Shown in pieces: positions 1-5,306 of a stretch of 5,306 bases of DNA. The notes beneath the pieces were generated by a model, which ran no database searches, was not told the DNA's origin, and saw only the letters and a list, made by a program, of their open reading frames with translations. The DNA is from Prolixibacteraceae bacterium. Lineage in GTDB: Bacteria > Bacteroidota > Bacteroidia > Bacteroidales > Prolixibacteraceae. Position 1 is the first letter of the stretch. Each line of letters opens with the position of its first letter. The position numbers and the translations under genes were made by a program. The stretch lies in the NCBI GenBank assembly GCA_014380255.1, contig JACMKG010000428.1, forward strand, positions 1-5,306. The letters run 5' to 3'.

Positions 1-1
1 A

Positions 2-1984
2 ACTGCTGTTAACGTACAGTCAATGGTGTTTGGCAACATGGGACTTAGCTCGGCCACAGGGGTAGCCTTTACCCGTGATGCAGGAACCGGTGAAGATGTA
101 TTCAACGGTGAATACCTGATCAATGCTCAGGGAGAAGATGTGGTAGCCGGTATTCGTACCCCTCAACAGATTACTCTGGAAGGAAGCAAACGTTGGGCCA
201 TTCTGGCAGGAGTCTCTGAAGCTGAACGTGCGGCTAACTTTCCATCCCTTGAAGAAACAATGCCTCGCCTTTACCAGGAATTAAATGAAGTGCAGCAAAA
301 GCTTGAAAATCATTACCGCGATATGCAGGATATTGAATTTACCATTCAGGAAGGTAAATTATGGATGCTGCAAACCCGTAATGGTAAACGTACAGGTGCA
401 GCCATGGTAAAAATTGCTGTAGATATGCTCGAACAAGGAATTATTGGTGATAAAACAGCCCTTCAGCGTATTGATGCCAATAAGCTGGATGAATTGTTAC
501 ACCCTATCTTCGATACCGATGCCCTGAAAAGCACCACTGTACTGGCCAAAGGATTGCCTGCTTCTCCTGGAGCTGCAACCGGACAAATTGTATTCTTTGC
601 CGACGAAGCAATGAAATATGAAAAATCATTATTGGTACGTATTGAGACTTCTCCTGAAGACCTTGAAGGTATGAACATTGCCCAGGGTATTCTTACTGCC
701 CGCGGAGGTATGACCTCACACGCAGCTGTAGTAGCTCGTGGTATGGGTAAATGTTGCGTTTCAGGTGCTGGATCCATTAAGATTGATTACAAATCCCGCA
801 CCATGACTATGGATGGGAAAACATTCGCTGAAGGAGACTGGATTTCATTGAATGGCTCAACAGGTGAAGTATATGAGGGTAAAGTGAAGACCATGAATCC
901 TGGTGTTGGTGGTGACTTTGGTAAAGTGATGAAACTTGCTGATCAGTTCACCCGCATGACTGTGCGCACCAATGCCGATACTCCCCACGATGCACGTGTA
1001 GCCCGTGACTTTGGAGCACAGGGAATTGGCCTTTGCCGCACCGAGCACATGTTCTTTGAAGGTGAACGAATCAAAGCGATGCGCGAAATGATTCTTTCTT
1101 CAGATACCAAGGGACGTGAAAAAGCATTGGCTAAACTATTGCCATACCAGCGTGCAGACTTCGAAGGAATCTTTGAAGCAATGGAAGGTTTCGGAGTTAC
1201 TGTTCGTCTGCTCGATCCACCATTGCATGAATTTGTTCCTCATCAGCAAGCTACCCAGAAAGAACTGGCCAATGAAATGGGCATTTCTATCGACATGGTT
1301 AAGAATAAAATTGCCGAACTGGAAGAGTTCAACCCTATGTTAGGTCACCGCGGTTGCCGTTTAGGAATTACTTATCCAGAGATTACTGCCATGCAGGCAC
1401 GTGCAATCATTGAAGCTGCCATCAACCTGAAAGCTAAAGGAATTGATGCACGTCCAGAAATAATGGTTCCATTGGTAGGAACTGTTGCCGAATTGAAGAA
1501 CCAGGCTGATATCATTCGCTCTACTGCAGAAAAGGTATTTGCTGAAAAAGGCGACCGTATTGACTACCTTTTAGGTACCATGATTGAAATTCCTCGTGCT
1601 GCCTTAACTGCAGACCATATTGCTGCCGAAGCTGACTTCTTCTCCTTTGGAACCAATGACCTTACTCAGATGACCTTAGGTTATTCTCGTGATGATGCCG
1701 GTAAATTCTTACCTGATTATCTGTCAAGAGGCATCCTGAAACAGGATCCATTCCAGGTTCTTGACCAGAATGGTGTTGGTCAACTCATTGAAATGGGTGT
1801 TAACAAAGGACGTTCAGCGAAACCTGGCTTGAAAGTGGGAATCTGTGGAGAACATGGTGGAGAACCAAGTTCAATTGAATTCTGCGATAAATTAGGATTG
1901 AACTATGTGAGCTGCTCTCCATTCCGTGTGCCAATTGCACGCGTTGCTGCCGCACAAGCACACATAAAGCACAGTAACAATTAA
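2..1984 (+). CDS. ppdK: Pyruvate, phosphate dikinase, C-terminal ~660 residues (5' end off the window)
   Basis: This cytoplasmic enzyme interconverts ATP + pyruvate + phosphate and AMP + PEP + pyrophosphate. The reading frame is open from base 2 and enters the window inside the ATP-grasp nucleotide-binding domain ([14 protein letters not shown]). The full family is about 870-910 residues, so roughly 220-250 are missing on the left and the true start is not visible. Counting from the Met at 23, residues ~1-150 finish the ATP-binding domain. Residues ~160-260 are the swivelling phosphohistidine domain, with GGMTSHAAV; the catalytic His is 233 (codon 719-721). Residues ~300-650 are the PEP/pyruvate TIM barrel, with [27 protein letters not shown] and [10 protein letters not shown]; the catalytic Cys is 608 (codon 1844-1846). 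All key residues are present. Thr231, two residues before the His, is the position phosphorylated by the PPDK regulatory protein in plants; no such regulator is in the window. The Thr-His spacing and the CGEHGG ending match PPDK, and overall similarity to clostridial PPDK is strong. PEP synthase is less likely because its histidine motif differs (GGRTCHA). Confidence 0.97.
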   Translation, partial: TAVNVQSMVFGNMGLSSATGVAFTRDAGTGEDVFNGEYLINAQGEDVVAGIRTPQQITLEGSKRWAILAGVSEAERAANFPSLEETMPRLYQELNEVQQKLENHYRDMQDIEFTIQEGKLWMLQTRNGKRTGAAMVKIAVDMLEQGIIGDKTALQRIDANKLDELLHPIFDTDALKSTTVLAKGLPASPGAATGQIVFFADEAMKYEKSLLVRIETSPEDLEGMNIAQGILTARGGMTSHAAVVARGMGKCCVSGAGSIKIDYKSRTMTMDGKTFAEGDWISLNGSTGEVYEGKVKTMNPGVGGDFGKVMKLADQFTRMTVRTNADTPHDARVARDFGAQGIGLCRTEHMFFEGERIKAMREMILSSDTKGREKALAKLLPYQRADFEGIFEAMEGFGVTVRLLDPPLHEFVPHQQATQKELANEMGISIDMVKNKIAELEEFNPMLGHRGCRLGITYPEITAMQARAIIEAAINLKAKGIDARPEIMVPLVGTVAELKNQADIIRSTAEKVFAEKGDRIDYLLGTMIEIPRAALTADHIAAEADFFSFGTNDLTQMTLGYSRDDAGKFLPDYLSRGILKQDPFQVLDQNGVGQLIEMGVNKGRSAKPGLKVGICGEHGGEPSSIEFCDKLGLNYVSCSPFRVPIARVAAAQAHIKHSNN

Positions 1985-2017
1985 TTCCGGAATACTTATT
2001 AGTACTTCTTATTATAC

Positions 2018-2054
2018 AAAAAGAGGATAATCCATCAGGATTATTCTCTTTTTT
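2018..2054 (+). terminator. Rho-independent terminator of ppdK, possibly shared with rtcB
   Basis: A 16-bp stem (2018-2033 pairing with 2038-2053) closes a 4-nt ATCA loop and begins 33 bases after the ppdK stop. The right arm ends in a run of six T. The only imperfection is 2026/2045, which is a G·U wobble in the rightward transcript but an A·C mismatch in the leftward one. This favours service to ppdK. The A-run on the left arm gives a U-run on the other strand, so the hairpin may also terminate convergent rtcB, which ends 68 bases away. Confidence 0.85.
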
Positions 2055-2121
2055 AATTTATCCCTTAGCCAGGCAAATAGCCCGTTTAAAGACCATATCT
2101 TATTAGGACCTGAAATACCAT

Positions 2122-4251
2122 TTAATGCGCCTTAAAGTTGTACAAAGGCTTTATAACCCCTATAATATCGACCGTATCCACAATTGCTGATTTAATTTCA
2201 TCAATGGGCTTATAGGCCTGAGGAGCCTCATCCAAGGTTTCGCTACTCACCGACGTGGAGTAAACATCTTTCATGGTCTGAATAAACTCATGCATCGGGA
2301 TCGCTTCTTTTGCTTTGCTTCTGCTCATAAGCCGGCCTGCTCCATGCGGCGCTGAATAATTCCATTCGGCATTTCCTTTGCCGACACACAACAAGGATCC
2401 ATCACGCATATTAATGGGAATCAGTAGCATCTCCCCTTTCTCGGCACTCACAGCCCCTTTTCTTAATATCTTACGCTTGAAGTCAATATAGTTATGCGTG
2501 GTTTCAAACCTTGAACTTTCGATAAAATTCATTTCCTTTAGGATGATCTCAGCCATGGTCTCCCGATTCAGAGTAGCAAACCGCTGCACAATGCCCATGT
2601 CGTTCATATAATCATCAAAATCATCTCCTGTGAGGAAGGCTAATTCCTTAGGGGCAGCTAGCTTTTTAAGCTTATTGAGTTCTGAATCGATTTCTTTCTC
2701 CCTTTTCTGCGATTTCAACTGCTTGATGAGTTTTTCCTTCATCTTACCCATCTCGTTTACCTGCTGCCAGGCTTTGTCCTGGTAATATTTGCAAACATCG
2801 CCTCCAAGTTTCCTGCTTCCCGAATGTATGATCAGGTATACATCCCCGCTTACCTCTGATTTACCCACTTCAATAAAATGATTTCCTCCTCCAAGCGAGC
2901 CTATGGAAAGCGCTGCCCTTTGCAGATCAACATGCTTCTGACACCTGAGATGTGAAAAATCAAAATCTTTCCTTGACCGCTCATGCACATTAAAGCCACT
3001 GGGTATTTTGGCATTAATCACCTCATCCAGCTTTTTAAAATCTATCTCTTCTTGCTTAAGCCGAACTGTAAGCATACCGCAATTGTGTACAAAGACTCCC
3101 GCTGAAAGTGCAAAATTGTGGTACTCCTCCACCGTCAAGCAATAGACATCTTCAGTATAAGAAAGAGCTTCTACGCTTATAACTTTGTGATTATTGTTGT
3201 GCTCTTTTCTTTTATGATTATGCAATCCAATAGGACTTTTAATAAAATCTCCACAGATTTCACATTCAAATAATTTATTTGATAATTCTTTAGATTTAGC
3301 TCTACCCTTTTCACTTTTATTATAACCAACTAAATACTCTTTACCTCTTTCTCCGTTATCTTTAATTTTACCTTTCCACTCCTCCCGATTATTACTCATA
3401 TAATCAGTAATATTAGTAATTGCAACTTGTCTTTTCTTTTCAGTAAATGCTGGGGAATAAAACCCAATAATCTGCAATTTTTCCAGTCTCTTTTCTTTAA
3501 AATAAGGCGTTCCAAATAATGATTTTAGCAATCTATGATCAGAACTATGTAATTTATAATCCTTATACTCCAAATTACCCGGATCATTATTATACCACTC
3601 TCCATCAATGTGATGTATTATATCCGTTACCTTCTTTTCTCCAAAAAATTGATGTGCAACCATTTTATGGGTAGCTATTCCAGTACCGACACTTGCTTTT
3701 ATATGCTCATATCCATCCTTTGATTCATAAGTTCTATACAAGGGCATTAAGCTGTCAAATTTCTTTAGATTCTTGGCTTCTATGTAAGTACCGTTCAGAA
3801 GCATAAATCTATGATCTGGGGTACATCTAATCTCTTCCCCACCACTGACAGTAACCTTGAATAAGGTGGCATTTTTACGAGTCAATTTTGGTATGGCTAA
3901 TCCTGCAACTGGTTTTAGATTTTTATCCAAAGAGTACACATAAACTGGAAGAGCAGCATCCGTGAGTTCCTTTAGTGTTTTCTGACTACCATTTAGTAGG
4001 GGAATTTTGGTATCTCCTGTAAAACAGCCGATATCAACCCCTACAAGATTAGGCGTAATCTTATCAGAGATGGTCATGGTAGTACCCACCGTACAGCCTT
4101 TTCCTACATGGGCATCAGGCATGATCCGTATCTTTTCATTTTCGTATGCTTCAAAATTGGCCATCTTTTTTACCTGCTCCAATGCATCGTATTCAAATGT
4201 CTGTGCATAAATGATGGTTTCGTTTCCTTTGCTGTTCCTGATTATTTTCAT
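2122..4251 (-). CDS. rtcB: RNA-splicing ligase RtcB precursor containing an in-frame intein
   Basis: RtcB joins RNA 2',3'-cyclic phosphate or 3'-phosphate ends to 5'-OH ends using GTP and Mn2+, in tRNA ligation and RNA repair. The 709-residue precursor holds a 315-residue intein (76-390). Removing it leaves 394 residues, the usual bacterial RtcB size (E. coli has about 408). N-extein 1-75 contains MPDAHVGKGCTVGTTMT and ends GVDIG; the C-extein resumes at CGMLTV. Family-equivalent active-site residues are visible: metal ligands Asp73, Cys391, His458 (in GGGNHFIE), His476 (in IHSGSR) and His586 (in ETTHNY), and the guanylated His636 in PHGAGR (His321 after splicing). The flanks are in one frame with no stop, so the gene is intact if splicing works. 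The start ATG at 4249-4251 gives MKIIRNSKGN, a normal N terminus; no clear Shine-Dalgarno sequence precedes it. No rtcA or archease gene is in the window. It converges with ppdK and diverges from the gene at 4483. Its promoter is not evident. Confidence 0.96.
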   Translation of the reverse strand: MKIIRNSKGNETIIYAQTFEYDALEQVKKMANFEAYENEKIRIMPDAHVGKGCTVGTTMTISDKITPNLVGVDIGCFTGDTKIPLLNGSQKTLKELTDAALPVYVYSLDKNLKPVAGLAIPKLTRKNATLFKVTVSGGEEIRCTPDHRFMLLNGTYIEAKNLKKFDSLMPLYRTYESKDGYEHIKASVGTGIATHKMVAHQFFGEKKVTDIIHHIDGEWYNNDPGNLEYKDYKLHSSDHRLLKSLFGTPYFKEKRLEKLQIIGFYSPAFTEKKRQVAITNITDYMSNNREEWKGKIKDNGERGKEYLVGYNKSEKGRAKSKELSNKLFECEICGDFIKSPIGLHNHKRKEHNNNHKVISVEALSYTEDVYCLTVEEYHNFALSAGVFVHNCGMLTVRLKQEEIDFKKLDEVINAKIPSGFNVHERSRKDFDFSHLRCQKHVDLQRAALSIGSLGGGNHFIEVGKSEVSGDVYLIIHSGSRKLGGDVCKYYQDKAWQQVNEMGKMKEKLIKQLKSQKREKEIDSELNKLKKLAAPKELAFLTGDDFDDYMNDMGIVQRFATLNRETMAEIILKEMNFIESSRFETTHNYIDFKRKILRKGAVSAEKGEMLLIPINMRDGSLLCVGKGNAEWNYSAPHGAGRLMSRSKAKEAIPMHEFIQTMKDVYSTSVSSETLDEAPQAYKPIDEIKSAIVDTVDIIGVIKPLYNFKAH
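3187..3738 (-). other. Homing endonuclease domain of the RtcB intein (HNH type)
   Basis: Precursor residues ~172-355 form the insert between the two halves of the splicing domain. The HNH core is at residues ~208-240 (3532-3630), reading DIIHHIDGEWYNNDPGNLEY and then a LHSSDH segment. It has the paired His213-His214, Asp216, Asn221-Asn222, Pro224, Asn226 and a downstream His (235 or 239), as in the HNH_3-like family. An upstream HKMVAHQFFG helix is also typical of these enzymes. Residues ~241-325 are basic and probably contact DNA, and a zinc-finger-like motif follows. The expected role is to cut intein-free rtcB alleles so that repair copies the intein in. No motif residue is obviously lost, so activity is plausible but unproven. 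Confidence 0.85.
3199..3264 (-). other. C2H2-type zinc-finger motif in the intein endonuclease
   Basis: Precursor residues 330-351 have the spacing C-x2-C-x12-H-x4-H (Cys330, Cys333, His346, His351). A Leu sits three residues before the first His and an aromatic residue two before the first Cys, as in classical C2H2 fingers. It lies between the basic linker of the HNH endonuclease and block F of the splicing domain, so a DNA-recognition role for the homing site is the simplest reading. The spacing is seen directly; zinc binding is inferred. Confidence 0.65.
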
Positions 4252-4412
4252 TTCGTAAACTTATAAATATATCAATCCTGAAATAGAATGATCCAACAGT
4301 ATGCTTTTCCAGATAGAACACTGAAAGCAGTGCGAAGTTTGATAATAAAACCAATGCTGCTCAGGATTCTTGATTTAGTTTTAGCCAACATCATTCTCTT
4401 GGTTAAATTAAT

Positions 4413-4420
4413 TAGCTTTG
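4413..4420 (+). promoter_or_regulatory. Candidate Bacteroidota -7 element (TAnnTTTG)
   Basis: TAGCTTTG matches the Bacteroidota -7 consensus at every fixed position. It lies 62 bases upstream of the ATG at 4483, which would give a 5' leader of about 50-60 nt. No TTG was found at the usual -33 spacing (the nearest, at 4399-4401, is too close), so support is partial. It would drive the membrane-protein gene to its right. Confidence 0.35.
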
Positions 4421-4482
4421 TGATAGAGAACAAATAAAATCAACAAACCAACCTTCTATTAAATCTCTAATACCCCTGATTG

Positions 4483-5046
4483 ATGAGCAAAACGCGAATA
4501 CTTATTATCATAGCCATCCTTGTAGTGGTCCTGCTGGGTATCTACGGCATCAATAAAATGATCAGGCACTTTCAAATGGAAGCCTGCATAAAAAAGGGGG
4601 GTCAATGGAACCATGAGCTGAACAGATGTGAAGATGCAGAACCAGATTCTTCTGCTTTGCATACAGAATACTATTGGCATACCGTTTACGATTCCATCCA
4701 AAACAAAGAATATCTGAATAAGGGAAAGCTGCTTGATTCTAAAGCATCCTCGGTGCCCTATCTGATTGAAGTACTAAATAAACGCCCGCCTGAATGCAAG
4801 ATAGAATACGTTGACCGTATGAATGACACTCTGCAGATTAGAATTTTGAATGATGAATTTCTAACAGAACAGATGGGATCATCGGGCTCCTATTGTTTCC
4901 TGGGAGAAACCGTTTATACCCTTACTGAAAAAGATTCGATTAAGTTTGTGAGAATTGATATGAAGGAAGGTTCACATGCCTCTCCCGGAACCTATCAGAG
5001 AAGCAATTTTAAAGACTTGGTGGACGAAGAAGACCTTGTGCCATAA
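4483..5046 (+). CDS. Membrane-anchored protein of unknown function, possible GerMN-like domain
   Basis: This 187-residue protein is not a family I recognise with certainty. Residues 6-23 are a strongly hydrophobic helix after a short basic N terminus, indicating a signal anchor with the rest outside the cytoplasm. There is no lipobox: Cys35 is preceded by MEA and lies well past the helix. Residues 35-49 form a small C...KGGQW...C motif (Cys35, Cys49) that could be a disulfide loop; Cys105 and Cys138 could form another. Residues ~90-172 recall GerMN domains: VPYLIEVLNKRPP, a DTLQIRI strand, NDEF, a GSSGSYCFLGETVYTLT helix, then IKFVRIDMKEG. That resemblance is by eye only. The frame extends one codon upstream to a TTG at 4480, but the adjacent ATG at 4483 is the likelier start. 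No Shine-Dalgarno sequence is visible. It is divergent from rtcB and appears to be monocistronic. Confidence 0.8.
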   Translation: MSKTRILIIIAILVVVLLGIYGINKMIRHFQMEACIKKGGQWNHELNRCEDAEPDSSALHTEYYWHTVYDSIQNKEYLNKGKLLDSKASSVPYLIEVLNKRPPECKIEYVDRMNDTLQIRILNDEFLTEQMGSSGSYCFLGETVYTLTEKDSIKFVRIDMKEGSHASPGTYQRSNFKDLVDEEDLVP

Positions 5047-5064
5047 TGCAGATAACGTGAGTTC

Positions 5065-5166
5065 GACGTAAGAGATTTTAGATGTCCTTAATACCCATAT
5101 AGGCAGAATCGGAAAATTAGACGAAAGATAAGAGACTTTAGACTTAAGGAAAAGAAGACCTAAGGA
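5065..5166. repeat. Degenerate short direct repeats in the spacer
   Basis: TAAGAGAYTTTAGA occurs at 5069-5082 and 5129-5142 (13 of 14 identical, 60 bp apart), each with GACG a few bases upstream. GACYTAAGGA occurs at 5141-5150 and 5157-5166 (9 of 10 identical, 16 bp apart). The stretch is purine-rich and has no convincing ORF or hairpin. Apart from these repeats I see nothing in the spacer 5047-5189, including no obvious terminator for the upstream gene. Confidence 0.5.
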
Positions 5167-5189
5167 CACTTCTGGTCCAGATACCCCAT

Positions 5190-5224
5190 AAAAAAAAGAA
5201 CCGGCCTTTGAAAGAACCGGTTCT
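5190..5224 (-). terminator. Rho-independent terminator for a leftward gene off the right edge
   Basis: On the minus strand an 8-bp GC-rich stem (5217-5224 pairing with 5197-5204, AGAACCGG/CCGGTTCT) with a 12-nt loop is followed directly by an unbroken run of eight T (5197-5190). The plus strand has no T-run after the stem, so the direction is clear. It lies 27 bases past the putative stop codon at 5252-5254. The sequence AAAGAACCGG is also directly repeated at 5195-5204 and 5211-5220. Confidence 0.8.
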
Positions 5225-5251
5225 CAACAATTCCACACTTTTAAAACCAAT

Positions 5252-5306
5252 TTATGCTAATAATGATTCAGCCCTTCCTCCATCTTTATCAATGGAGACA
5301 ACGGCC
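5252..5306 (-). CDS. Possible C-terminal end of an unidentified leftward gene
   Basis: The minus-strand frame from 5305 to a TAA at 5254-5252 is open for 17 codons and ends VVSIDKDGGRAESLLA. A leftward terminator stands just downstream at the expected distance, which is the main argument that this is a real gene end. Too little is visible to name a product; the other two minus-strand frames are not excluded. Confidence 0.45.
   Translation of the reverse strand, partial: AVVSIDKDGGRAESLLA

Larger units (their letters stand above)
3082..4026 (-). mobile_element. Class 1 intein in RtcB with HNH homing endonuclease
   Basis: This is a protein-level mobile element of 315 codons that excises itself and ligates the flanking RtcB halves. 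Precursor residues 76-390 show all the splicing blocks. Block A starts with Cys76 (CFTGDTKIPL). Block B is IRCTPDHRF, with the TxxH residues Thr144 and His147. Block F is VYCLTVEEYHNFAL, with His378. Block G is GVFVHN, with penultimate His389 and terminal Asn390. The +1 residue is Cys391. Cys1, the TxxH motif, HN and Cys+1 together define a class 1 intein with every catalytic residue present. The position corresponding to the Asp often found in block F is Cys371, a common alternative. Between blocks B and F lies an endonuclease insert (about 172-355), so this is a full-length intein rather than a mini-intein. An intein is known in the Pyrococcus horikoshii RtcB homologue; whether it occupies the same site was not checked. 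Confidence 0.95.

Noticed and set aside
463..1343. Overlapping frames of 63-104 codons inside ppdK on either strand
   Set aside because: These are shadows of a highly conserved coding sequence with no family resemblance of their own.
1984..1993. 10-bp palindrome ATTCCGGAAT overlapping the ppdK stop codon
   Set aside because: A single short palindrome with no second copy nearby; the strong hairpin at 2018 explains termination better.
3082..4026. Reading the rtcB interruption as an intron or IS insertion
   Set aside because: The insert is in frame without stops, has all intein splicing blocks, and its ends fall exactly at Cys1 and Asn|Cys+1; there are no terminal inverted repeats or intron RNA features.
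4256..4263. TAAGTTTA on the minus strand as an rtcB -7 element
   Set aside because: It has one mismatch to TAnnTTTG and ends 5 bases from the rtcB start codon, which would require a leaderless transcript; no -33 partner was seen.
4294..4301. TACTGTTG on the minus strand as an rtcB -7 element
   Set aside because: One mismatch at a fixed position and no TTG at the expected upstream spacing; not distinguishable from chance.
4319..4332. CACTG-AAAG-CAGTG inverted repeat in the divergent spacer
   Set aside because: Only 5 bp of stem with a 4-nt loop, no T-run and no extension of pairing; too weak to call an operator or terminator.
4480..4482. TTG as the start of the membrane-protein gene
   Set aside because: An ATG follows immediately at 4483, and no Shine-Dalgarno sequence favours the TTG.

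Overview
The window most resembles a chromosomal piece from a Bacteroidota-type bacterium. This rests on mid-to-low G+C, no clear Shine-Dalgarno sequence ahead of the visible start codons, and a TAnnTTTG-like -7 element in the divergent intergenic space. The assignment is an inference; no rRNA or other lineage marker is present.

Layout, left to right. (1) Positions 2-1984, + strand: the C-terminal ~660 residues of pyruvate, phosphate dikinase (ppdK), whose start lies off the left edge. (2) A strong hairpin at 2018-2053 lies between ppdK and the convergent gene that follows. (3) Positions 2122-4251, - strand: rtcB, the GTP/Mn2+-dependent RNA ligase. It is interrupted in frame by a complete 315-residue intein (3082-4026) that carries an HNH homing endonuclease followed by a C2H2-like zinc finger. 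(4) A 231-bp divergent spacer (4252-4482) with one candidate promoter and a questionable 49-codon hydrophobic ORF. (5) Positions 4483-5046, + strand: an unrecognised membrane-anchored protein whose C-terminal half looks GerMN-like. (6) Positions 5047-5189: non-coding sequence with degenerate short direct repeats. (7) Positions 5190-5224: a terminator reading leftward, serving a minus-strand gene of which only the last 17 codons (5252-5306) may be visible.

The most interesting item is the rtcB intein. It sits exactly before the cysteine of the GVDIGCG motif. That one cysteine is therefore the +1 splicing nucleophile of the precursor and, after splicing, the metal-ligand cysteine of the ligase active site. 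RtcB should be inactive until the intein leaves. The endonuclease core is much more AT-rich than the host gene, as expected for a transferred mobile element. The genes do not form an obvious pathway: ppdK is central carbon metabolism, rtcB is RNA repair or tRNA ligation, and the membrane protein is of unknown function.
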